Source: Adiantum capillus-veneris
Lineage: Eukaryota; Streptophyta; Polypodiopsida; Polypodiales; Pteridaceae
Direction of reading: 5' to 3'
DNA: 64,000 nucleotides
Assembly: GCA_014529385.2 (NCBI GenBank)
Contig: CM043963.1
Coordinates: 102,524,912-102,588,911, forward strand
Below, in pieces: positions 54,180 through 64,000 of the stretch (the stretch's first letter is position 1; every line of letters starts with the position of its first letter). Under the pieces are notes generated by a model, which was not told where the DNA came from, searched no databases, and worked only from the letters and a program-made list of their open reading frames with translations. Position numbers and translations under genes: made by a program.

Positions 54180-55353
54180 TCATAAACTCCAATTTGACAC
54201 CACTATAAGCTTTTTGGACTCAGTAAATGGATGGACATTGACCTCTAGCTTAAACTCTGGACAATTCTCTTCAGAATTTAAAGGGACCCAACTACCTAGC
54301 TTGCTTCTCCATCTTCTATAGTCATAGCCAAAGACTAATGACTGAAAAGAAAGATGGTATGAGATAGACATGGAATTTGGACTAACTCTGCACCTGATTG
54401 TGTCCCTAATGTGAAAAGTTTCTTTGGTATCCCAACACCCTCCAAGAACAATGTTCAGATCTGTTGCAGCTAGTCTTTGATTAAGCCACATTGTCTTGTT
54501 TTTTGCAAATCCATTGATTTGAAAGTAGCCATAAAGATATGGATGGATAAGAACTATTGAAGTTTGATCCTCCTTGAGATCTTGCCTACAGTCATTGCTT
54601 TCAGGATGTCATCTTTGATTTTGGATTTGAAACTTGTAATGATACATGTATCTGGAACTACCATTCTAATGAGCTTAAGGTGGGAGGAGGCAACTCCTTT
54701 AGCTCTGTATGCACCCTCTCTTGATGGAACCCTGTATTCTGTAAAATACAAAAACAAATCCACTGTTTTTAAAAATGAAGTTGGCTTGTTAGCATACATA
54801 GCATCGGCTATCCCCTTGTGAATAGCTTTGAATATGCCACTTAAGCCCTCCACGGGTTGCCATTCCACAACAGTTGAGGGAAAGATAACTGAAATGAAAA
54901 CAAAAATGAGAGAAAAGGGTTGAAATAATTGTTACATTCTAACAAAAAATCTTCTGGTTTTGCTTACAGTAAGAATGAAGATTGGGATGTTCATCTAGGT
55001 TTAGCACCATATCTTTGGCCATGTACACATGCTGAACCTTTGCTAGCCAGCCACTGCCTATCACTTTGAAAGCAAGAATCCTTCCTTTCCAATGGTGTTT
55101 CGCTGCATCTCGCTTGGACCTCTTTACTCTATGGCACCTCTGCATGAAGGGAGCATTGTTATCCAATCATTTACGTGGAAAGACATGGGTTGCACACTCC
55201 ATCCTCTCTAATGTTATGAACTTCACATGATGTTATGCTGTGAGAAGGGTGACAAGAAGAGGACACCATGGAAGCTTGTTGCCACTGAGAAGACTCAAAC
55301 CTCTCACTCCTCTCACTCCATATCAAAAAGTAGACATTTGAAAAAAACAACAT
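54180..55353 (-). pseudogene. Unrecognised minus-strand gene or remnant
   Basis: Pieces at 54939-55166 (HHWKGRILAFKVIGSGWLAK, VQHVYMAKDMVLNLDEHPN), 54554-54868 (FKAIHKGIADAMYANKPTSF, LFLYFTEYRVPSREGAYR, VPDTCIITSFKSKIKDDILK) and 54180-54491 (NIVLGGCWDTKETF, RSKLGSWVPLNSEE). They read in one direction and could be exons. The promoter-like module at 55894-55931 lies upstream. I recognise no family. Confidence 0.4.
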
Positions 55354-55889
55354 TCTCTCATTAATGATGGTATCATTTTCAAAGTCTTAAAAGTAAGATT
55401 TCATATCTTTTAGGTCGATTTTATATAATATAAAATAGAAAACAAATGGGCCGCCAACTGCCAAAACCCTCCATTAAACATCAAATATAGTAGTTCAGAG
55501 CAAGTGATAGAGACTTTTGGCCATTCTCTGCCAAATTGGAACCACAAAAGCCCAAGGTGGAGGAGACAAGAATGCCATACTTTTGTATACATGTAAGAAG
55601 CACATTGGCATGTTTCTTAATCTTCACATTAACAAACAACCCATTTTAGATGTTTTTGGCCCTAATGTAAAATAAGCACCGCATAAACAAAATAGGGTAC
55701 AGTTCCCGTAGGTAGATAAATTTTTTGACAAAGTGCAGTACATCATCAATGTGCCAAAGTACATATCATCAACGAAACCAAGCAAGGTAACCACAGGCCT
55801 ACGAGGGTTGCTCTGCAAGCTCCATGCCAACTCAGTAAGCGGCAACAAACACACTCCTCTCCTTCACAGACACACAATAAACACAATCA

Positions 55890-55935
55890 AGGCTAAGTGA
55901 GGGGCAAAAAAAACCCTCACCTCCTTATATAGAAG
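55890..55935 (-). promoter_or_regulatory. Promoter-like module upstream of the minus-strand remnant
   Basis: On the minus strand CTATATAAGG is followed by GTGAGGG, a T run and CCCCTCAC. It resembles the modules at 22868-22900 and 43321-43347. Confidence 0.45.
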
Positions 55936-56723
55936 TTTTGGCGAGGTTGAGGCATCATGATGAGCTCAAAAAATAACACCCACCACAATCTGCACGATCC
56001 GCCTGTGCACTATTCCAAATGGGAAGCAAATGCGGGCGCCTCAGTGGAGGCTAGGAGTATGGAAGTTTTAGGTTTTTTGCAGGTGCGTAGAGACATCTGA
56101 GTGTAGGTGGTGTGGCAGAGGGGGAGAGGGAGAGTAGGGGCATGAAGAGGTCTAAGTTGGATGAGAAGAATAAAGGGGGTTTAAATTGCCACGTTCTCCT
56201 TAACTAACTACAAGTTATTTTTACCATGCATGCTTTACAAGGGTATACTCGCATGGGGACAAGAATAACACCTAAGAGGTAACCATGTATAAAGCCACCA
56301 AATGGACACCTCAGGGGGTAGGTGTAAAAGACCCCTTTTTAAAAAAATATTAGATAAGGGAATAGAAAAATGGTGCATTGTCTTAACTGTTTAAAGTTCA
56401 AGAGGGTGAGTGAGTATAAGAATGCTCTTTGTGTAGGGAAAGCACAAGCTGAACATGGAAGTTTTTTAATGGAGGAAAAACCCATGGTTTAACTAATCAA
56501 AGTCTGTAGCAGTACCTCTGTGTGTGTGTGTGTGTGTGTGTTCTTTCATTTGAGTGTACCTTGAGTTAGATGCAAGTTGTCTGTTGTTTTCCAAGAGATT
56601 TTAAACCTCTTGTAGCCTCTATGCACTAGTCAAATCAGCTTCGTCCCATGGATTGACAATTATATTCGTGGTTCTTGCTATGTCTGCAATAAGATAGGAG
56701 TGAGGTTAAACACCCGTCCCACA
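55936..56723 (+). repeat. 5' LTR (right part) of gypsy-type element E
   Basis: The right border at 56723 (...CCCGTCCCACA) is fixed by the primer binding site two bases later. The left border is not visible; the range given is only a guess for the upstream limit. A (GT)n run lies at about 56520-56541. No second LTR is in the window. Confidence 0.5.
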
Positions 56724-56725
56724 TT

Positions 56726-56743
56726 TGGCACCGCTGTCGGGGA
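56726..56743 (+). other. Primer binding site of element E (tRNA-Asp type)
   Basis: TGGCACCGCTGTCGGGGA, close to TGGCGCCGTTGCCGGGGA, two bases after an ACA border. It is the same class of site as in element B. Confidence 0.75.
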
Positions 56744-57409
56744 ATGAAGAGACCTAAACTAGGGAAAAACACGAGCATCTTGTGAAGTTATCCTTTAACT
56801 TCCTCTAGGATCACTTAGAGTCAAAACTTTCTTTTAAAACCGTATAGCTTAAGATTGTCGTCTTTTGCTGTGTAGAGGTAGCTTGGAAGTAGGTTGTACT
56901 TGCTAAGTACCTTTTAGGATTGTAGGATTAGATTAGGGTTTTGAGAATGATTGATGGACGAGACAAGCTATAAGATCAAGGCTCAAAAAACCAGAGAAAA
57001 CAAGAAAATGAGTGTTTGTGGACACTTTCCACAATCCCATTGGAGTAGAATGTAGGAGTAGGGTAAGTAGAATCCGAGGTGGGATCTCAAAACATTTCTC
57101 ACTCCAAGAGATTTAATTGTGAGTAGTTTATTAAAGTTGCAGAATTTTAGAACTATGGCTAGAAAAAGCACTAGAAGACTGTCCACCATTGAATCTGATT
57201 AGAGATTATGCTTTGAAAATTGTATGAACCAGTGGGTAAGCTTAAGGGCACATTTGAGGGAAAATTTCAAGAGTTTGCAAAAACTCAGATTATTTGCTTT
57301 TTCTTGACATTTTAGTCCAAATTAAGTTTTGACTTGACTCAGAGGCTTAAAATAGCTCATAAAAAGACTATTCACTAAAAAAGTTGAAAAAAGTGCTCGT
57401 TTTATGCCA

Positions 57410-57437
57410 AAAGTAAATAATCATGATTATTTACTTT
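57410..57437. repeat. Perfect 28-bp palindrome
   Basis: Arms AAAGTAAATAATCA and TGATTATTTACTTT with no spacer. Confidence 0.95.
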
Positions 57438-57695
57438 CAGCTCAAAAGTGACCAAGGTTGATACCAGAGACTCTATGCATGTGTACAAACATCTTTTGTA
57501 AAGGCCCATAGAATTTGGATGACCAAACTGACCAAAACCTTGATAAAACTGAAATCTGTATTGATTGTCGAGAACTTGAGTGTGAATTGGGAAAAGCTTG
57601 TTCAAACTCAGTGAAACTTGACTCATAGGCCTATATTGATGTGTTAAACAAGTGTACATGCTCTGTTGACCAAAAAGATGCAAACATTTACCAGG

Positions 57696-57719
57696 AGTAA
57701 ATAATCACGATTATTTACT
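57696..57719. repeat. Near-perfect 24-bp palindrome, same core
   Basis: Arms AGTAAATAATCA and CGATTATTTACT, with one mismatch at the centre. It repeats the core of the palindrome at 57410. Confidence 0.92.
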
Positions 57720-57834
57720 TTTGTCCCATTTCTCAACTTTTTTGACCAACCCAATATACCACCATTTTTAGTATGTTAAATTAAGCCCATAAATCAAATT
57801 TGGTAAGATTTGGATCATTGGAGTGAAAATTGTG

Positions 57835-58690
57835 GCCAACCATTTTTAGACACTATATGTCCAAGAATTTTCCCTTGTCTTCCCATGAATGTGCACTTTT
57901 CAGGATTTAAGCAAATTCTATAAAGTCTACATTTCTCGAATACCTTTTTGAGGTGTTCAAAATGATCAGCCCGGATTGACGAATGTATGCATAGATCATC
58001 CATATACTTCTAAGAATTTCCAAAGATACTCTTTGAAAGCATGGCTCATCAACCTTTGAAACATGGTTGGAGCATTAGTTAACCCAAACGGCATAACCCG
58101 ATAGGCAAATATACCAATTTATGCTGATCTTTTGGGTCAACCAAAAGTTGATTGTATCCCGAAAAGCCGTCTAAGAAGCTGTAATTTTTTTTTTCCTACA
58201 ACTCGTTCTAAAACATGCTCAGTTATATCAGAAGAGGAAAGTTGTCTCTAATGGTAGCTGTATTCACCTTTTTGAGATTAACACACACTCGTAATTTCCC
58301 ATTCTTCTTAGATACTACCACAATTGGAGATACCCAATATGTGTGTTCAATTTTGTAAATGAATTCAGATTCCTTTAGTTTTTCAATGTCTTCTTTGATC
58401 TTCCTCGCAAATGTTCTGTTATAAGTGTATGGTCTCTGTCTACTTGGTTTCGCATCATCTCTCATGGGTATAGTATGTTGACAGATTTCTGGATCAACAC
58501 CCTTGAGATCCTTGTAAGACCAAGCGAAGATATCTCGGTATTCCTTTAACAAGCTCAACAAAATCTTTTCTTCTTCTTCTGTTAGGTCATTCGCAATGTA
58601 AGCAGGTCTAGGCTCTTCTCTTGTTTCAGCCAAGTCTACCCTTTTAGCGTTTTCAGGCCCTTTGTAAGATTCGCCTTGTTTCCGTAGTTC
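57835..58690 (-). pseudogene. Inverted gypsy RT fragment
   Basis: Minus-strand pieces: 58223-58633 (AYIANDLTEEEEKILLSLLK, YWVSPIVVVSKKNGKLRVCV) and 57815-58003 (DDLCIHSS, FEKCRLYRICLNPEKCTF, ILGHIVSKNG). The catalytic motif is YMDD. It resembles the RT of elements A and B but is a separate family. It covers only the N-half of RT and has a frame break and a gap between the pieces. Confidence 0.85.
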
Positions 58691-59410
58691 CCTAAGAGGA
58701 TGATAAAAATGTGAGCTTTTGATTTAGAGTTTTTTTGTTAGAAATTTAGGGCTATTTTGATTGCGAGCTTCATTTTACTTTTTTTACCTGTGTAAAGTAT
58801 TTTTTTTCAATAAAAACAACTTTTGATTTTAAGATTCCATTCACTTTTTTACACGTGTAAGGTATTAATTTCCAAAAACATTAATTGATGTAGCTACATG
58901 TTTATTTGTTTTTGTTTACAAAATTGTGATAGAGAGACATACAAATTTTATCCAAGAAAATTGAACCATGTCATACTACAGATGACGGTTTGATCTCGTA
59001 AGAGACAATTACAGTCTGTTTGATCTCAATGTCTATAGATAAACATACGTTTGTGTTACAGCAAGAAGCTCATTGGATAATTTAAAGGCACAAAATTGAG
59101 TGGAATTTTGAATGTTTATTCTTCAAACATAAGTAGGATTTTTAAATTTTCAATACCTTGCGCTATGCAAAGGCCATACCCATTAGCTAGTGATGAAGAT
59201 TGAGCCATGATGTAAAGACCATACCTATTAGTTAGGTATATTTTGAGAATAAGCATGCCAGAGCTCCTAAAAGTGATATTAGAAGTCACTATAGGACTAA
59301 AGACCATCTCATATCTGAGAGATTTTTTAGAATTGGATAGCAATAAGATTTCACTAGCTAGTTAGAGGTAAATCTAGGACCGATCAAGAAATCTGGAGAC
59401 CAACTAATTA

Positions 59411-59700
59411 AGGGTCAATACACGAGTAAAGGGAATTCTACTAATTGAGAGGTTGTGGGGATTGAATGGGGATGGGCTTTTAATGTTGAGCTAGAAGCAA
59501 CCCCTATGAATGAATAGGGATGGGCTTTAAATGTTTAGCTAAAATCAACCCATATGAATGGCTACTATGAGAGTAAAGGGCCAATACAAAAATAAAGAGC
59601 ATTCTACTAATTGAGAGGTTGTCGGGATTGAATAGGGATGGGATTTCAATGTTTAGTTAGAAGAAACCCCTATGAATGGCTATGAGAGTAAGGGACCAAC
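59411..59700 (+). repeat. Degenerate tandem repeats
   Basis: Units carrying TTCTACTAATTGAGAGGTTG, GATTGAATAGGGATGGG and ACCCCTATGAATGGCTA occur at about 59411-59510 and 59577-59700, with a partial unit between. Confidence 0.8.
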
Positions 59701-60258
59701 TTATAGGACCAAACTTTTAGAACTTCTAAGGCCTTGCATAGTTGTATAAGGCCTTGCGTAATTGCATGTAAGATAAATGTAATGGTGCACATGTGACAAT
59801 GCATGGGGCACAATTATCTCAAAAATAACAAACATTGAAAGACCATAGCTAAAGGGGTGGGGTGGTAGCCTTCAGGAAAAGTACAAGGCAATGGGCCAAA
59901 GTGTGTGTGATTGCTAAGGAGGGTAATAGGAATCGTTACGTTAAACAAATCCTCAAAACATCACTTCGTTAACATTAGACACATTCTCTAAACATTAATT
60001 TGTAAATTTTAAATAAACCCTCTACTAGTAGTTCTTAAGAAGAACCCTACTTATTTATAAAACTACTCTTAGATTCATACAATACTATAGGAAGTCTCTT
60101 CACCTTTGATCTTACTTAGTTATATTTAAGTGAGAGCCAATGATATCACAAAGTTTGCAAAATGGTATTAATTATGTGTTTTTTTGGCAATTTGATGCTT
60201 CACATCCACCAGATTTTTTGGGATTCCACCCACACACCTCCCATACACCCACACCCCC

Positions 60259-60400
60259 ATGTCACACAAGTTGAATCATAGCGAGCATGCTTAAAGCCAC
60301 TCTCTTTTACTGCCTAGTACACATCGTTGTCCCTATGTCACACTATTTGAAGCATAGCAAGCATGCTTAAAGCCCCTCTCTTTTACTGCTAGGACAACCC
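60259..60400 (+). repeat. Tandem duplication, about 73 bp
   Basis: Two copies with ATGTCACAC(A/T)A, TTGAA(T/G)CATAGC(G/A)AGCATG and CTTAAAGCC(A/C)CTCTC. Confidence 0.85.
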
Positions 60401-60479
60401 TCCTTGGACCTTGGCTAGGTATCAATTAACACTAGCACTCTCGAGTGTTTTTTTTTACCAGAAGCCTATGCTATTGCAA

Positions 60480-60582
<103 letters not shown>

Positions 60583-60784
60583 CATGAAGGTTATACACAA
60601 TATTGTTATGATCATAGTTTTAGGTTTCCTTGATGTGCACACGTGTGTGTGTGACGATAGGACAATGATGATGGTAGAGAAAGAAATAGATTAGAGGCAA
60701 GGGGAAGCTTGCCCGAGAAGCATCCGTAGTGAAGAGGGAAACAACGGGTCTTGGTCACGTTGGTGAGGTGGTGAGCACACATAC

Positions 60785-60811
60785 CCTCTCTCTCTCTCTC
60801 TCTCTCTCTCT
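60785..60811 (+). repeat. Microsatellite (CT)n
   Basis: About 13 CT units. Confidence 0.95.
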
Positions 60812-60999
60812 TTATATGAGGCTTTTGCGCTCATATTCATGTGCTTATTTAAATTATGCCGCCATTTGACACTAGATTGTGTTTGTTTTGTTGCTCGCCT
60901 GCATGGTAAGGTATTGCTTCCATGATCGACAACGGTAGCGTGTCTTTTAACGGGACATTTTCGTCTGAACTTCTCTCTCTCTCTCTCTCTCACTCGCTC

Positions 61000-61148
61000 A
61001 AGTGGTATAACCATTTTTATCACCCAAGTGTGGTACATTGGATATGCCATTTCCCTGTTGAATAACATGTCTTGAGTTCAACTCCTCGTCTGATAGATCG
61101 TTAAGGTCTCTTGGGATAGTTTCTTAAGACGTTAAAAATATCTTCTTC
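61000..61148 (+). mobile_element. tRNA-derived SINE-like copy 1
   Basis: Box A-like TGGTACATTGG (61031-61041) and box B GTTCAACTC (61076-61084) are spaced as in a tRNA (54 bases from start of A to end of B). The body GGTATAACC...GGTCTCTTGGGATAGTTTC is shared with copy 2. A (GT)n(GA)n tail follows. It does not fold as an intact tRNA, so it is most likely a SINE transcribed by RNA polymerase III. Confidence 0.6.
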
Positions 61149-61150
61149 TC

Positions 61151-61230
<80 letters not shown>
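61149..61230 (+). repeat. Microsatellite (GT)n(GA)n
   Basis: About 17 GT units then about 23 GA units, directly after SINE-like copy 1. Confidence 0.97.
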
Positions 61231-61233
<3 letters not shown>

Positions 61234-61239
61234 TAAAAA

Positions 61240-61400
61240 GAGGAAAATGGTATAACCTTTCTATCACCCAAGTGTGGTAGATTGGCTATGCCATTTCCCC
61301 GTTGAATAATAGTTCTTGAGTTCAACTCTCCTCGTCGGATAGATCTTTAAGGTCTCTTGGGATAGTTTCCTACGGCAAAACGATGCTCTCTCTCTCTCTC
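61240..61400 (+). mobile_element. tRNA-derived SINE-like copy 2
   Basis: Box A TGGTAGATTGG (61275-61285) and box B GTTCAACTC (61320-61328), again 54 bases overall. It shares TATCACCCAAGTGTGGTA and GGTCTCTTGGGATAGTTTC with copy 1 and is followed by a short CT run (61385-61403). Confidence 0.6.
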
Positions 61401-61567
61401 TCATTGATTTCAATGCATAGTTGATGACGATATTGTTGCATGCGCTAAAGTGCTCTTAATGAGTCCTAGAAGAGTGCCAATGATTTTCTCTTAATGAAAC
61501 CCCAGCCTTCACAGATAGCACAACTCTCATTCGCATGCCCTTCAGGCTTCCATAGGAGGGAGGACAG

Positions 61568-61700
<133 letters not shown>

Positions 61701-61800
61701 CCCCCCACGTTTTCGTTGTCGGGGGATATGTGTTCGCTACGTGATCCGGGCAGGCGCCGGGCCTCTGGCTATGGGAGGTGTGAAAGAGAGAGAACAAGAA

Positions 61801-62635
<835 letters not shown>

Positions 62636-63139
62636 CTATGCTTCTCTTCAACACGAGAGAGAAGAGAGAGCTTTGCTTGCTCAAGAGCGAAAGAGAGGAG
62701 AGCTTCGTTCCTTGCTCCCCTCGTGTTGGTTGGAGATCGAGAGAGAGAGAGATTGCTTCAACCTCCTCGCCTCTTGCCCTTGAATCTGCAATCCCCTTTC
62801 TTCCTCTCAAGCACTCGTTGATTCCCTTCCTTCTTCCCCGTTTGCTTCCAATACCCCGCATGCAAAAAGTGTCCCTAATAATAGCTCTCTTTTTCCCTAC
62901 GCAGTAGCGCTGGCATCACTACGCGAGAACGTCTATGATGATGTGGCAGCTGCGATTTTGACTAGTGCCGTTTATGGCGGGATCAACACCGAATATTGTC
63001 ATGCCACTATGCTGAGCATTTCTGTCTCATGCGCGATGTCTCCTGAGCTTCACCGTGGCCAGCGCGAGCCCATCTCCTCCTCCCCTGCACCCTGCTCGTC
63101 GCCGCCTTAGGCTTTCCCCCTTCTTTTTTCTTCCCTTCA

Positions 63140-63600
63140 CACAATAGGCGGCCCTTGTTTTTTAATGGCTTTAGTTTTTAAATTTGGGCGGCCATTAGTC
63201 ATGCCCTTTAGGTGGGTGGCCGATTCGTCACGCCATTTAACATACATGTCGATCCAAGCATTTCCAAGCAATGGCAAGCACAACATATTTCTCAAGCAGT
63301 CCTTCATTAACAATATCTTCATGAAAGATGATGCCCGCATTACCTTTTGGACAGTGCTATACGCCTTCAATATGCAAGAATTCGAATAAGTGATTGTATT
63401 CGGAGAGTTTTCCTCTCTTTGCATTTGCTCAAAATTACCAATTTTCTGAGCCCTGCCTCTATTGGATTTATCCCGTAATCATTGCATTCCAAGAGATCAC
63501 ATTCGAACATGAAGCTCTTCAAGCACCTTTTATACTTTATGAGAAGTACACCAAGCTTGGCGTACATGTAAATGGCAGTATACCCTGCTTAGCAATGCAC
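63140..63600 (-). pseudogene. PPR (pentatricopeptide repeat) gene fragment
   Basis: Minus-strand, frameshifted. It reads MYAKLGV, then LEELHVR with NVISWNAMITG after a one-base slip, then MQREENSPNTITYS, CILKAYSTVQKV, GLLEKYVVL and NAWIDMYVKW. These are the consensus words of plant PLS-type PPR proteins, which bind organelle RNA. It is too short and broken to work; it was probably carried here by a transposon or is a dead duplicate. Confidence 0.72.
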
Positions 63601-63639
63601 TATAGGAGTTAACATTTTGGACAGATTTTCCTTGAGCAC

Positions 63640-64000
63640 TTACTCTTTTGCATCCCAAAACCCTGGCTGAGACTGTAAAATTCCTAGATAGCACACCGAT
63701 CGAGCCGGCCGGACCAGTACGAAACCGGCCCCCGGTGAATCTTTAACGGCGGCCAATATCTTGGCAACCGGGACTCCGATCACACTGATTTGAAAAGATC
63801 GACGCGCTCCACAAAGTGAGCACTTCAAGCCTGTGCATTCATTTCATTTCTGTCACCTCAGTTGCAGTTGCCCAATACGGTACGGATCTGCAATCGACTT
63901 GAACTTTAAACTGCCATAACTTCTTCACCGTAGCTCCAATCGATAAGCCGTAAAGACAGGCCGGTAGATCACTTCAAGCACTACAGTTCTAGATCATAAT
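63640..64000. other. Right edge, possibly part of another retroelement
   Basis: GC-richer DNA with CCATAACTTCTTCACCGTAG, a phrase seen in the leaders of several plant retroelements. No ORF and no LTR border can be supported here. Confidence 0.25.

Larger units (their letters stand above)
56744..57834 (+). other. Leader of element E, no coding region, with two palindromes
   Basis: About 1.1 kb downstream of the primer binding site with no gag ORF. It is cut where an RT fragment in the opposite direction begins, near 57835. Confidence 0.5.
58691..60440. other. Intergenic region, only local repeats seen
   Basis: About 1.75 kb, AT-rich, with no gene I can support. It contains the tandem repeats at 59411-59700 and 60259-60400. 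Confidence 0.5.

Noticed and set aside
61024-61095. Functional tRNA gene
   Set aside because: Box A and box B fit, but the acceptor and anticodon stems do not pair, and a second diverged copy sits 240 bases away.

Overview
This window looks like a transposon-rich nuclear region of a land plant. There are no bacterial-type operons, rRNA genes, tRNA genes or intact host genes that I can recognise. Most of the sequence is nested LTR retrotransposons of the Ty3/gypsy class, a tandem array of a Penelope-like retroelement, gene-like remnants that may belong to a large DNA transposon, and long CT/GA/CA microsatellites. The style of the polyproteins, the Penelope-like element and the PPR gene scrap suggest a large repeat-filled genome such as a fern; a conifer or lycophyte is possible. 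That placement is inference.

Left part (1-22226), nested insertions. Element C (5760-14645) is a nearly complete gypsy element with two 380-bp LTRs and a perfect GTAAC target duplication. It sits inside element A (1-17853, left end outside the window). A sits inside the reading frame of element D (17854-22226, left part outside the window). D in turn sits inside a Penelope-like unit. C reads gag, then protease-RT-RNase H-integrase, then a globular plus coiled-coil 3' protein, all in one frame with four in-frame stops. A carries gag-pol, a second aspartic-protease-like domain after integrase, a basic ORF, and then an internal polypurine tract, a TATA box and a small accessory ORF.

Middle part (22227-45420). 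Degenerate Penelope-like reverse transcriptase units lie head to tail on the minus strand. Each unit seems to start at a TATTTAAAG box followed by a short MAKGKE... ORF. One unit (about 43350 down to 22900) was split by element B (27934-42255), a full-length but decayed minus-strand relative of A with two LTRs and a CACAG/CATAG target duplication. B keeps the accessory ORF intact although its pol is broken.

Right part (45421-64000). Four gene-like blocks alternate in strand: a transposase-like remnant (+), an acidic protein gene with a clear intron (-), a Ulp1/C48 cysteine-protease-like gene with 82-bp introns (+), and an unrecognised gene (-). A symmetrical divergent promoter lies between the second and third. 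Then come the 5' LTR end and primer binding site of another gypsy element (E), an inverted RT fragment, local tandem repeats, two tRNA-derived SINE-like copies with microsatellite tails, very long CT and GA tracts, and a PPR pseudogene scrap near the right edge.

All assignments come from reading the sequence; no database search or alignment program was run.
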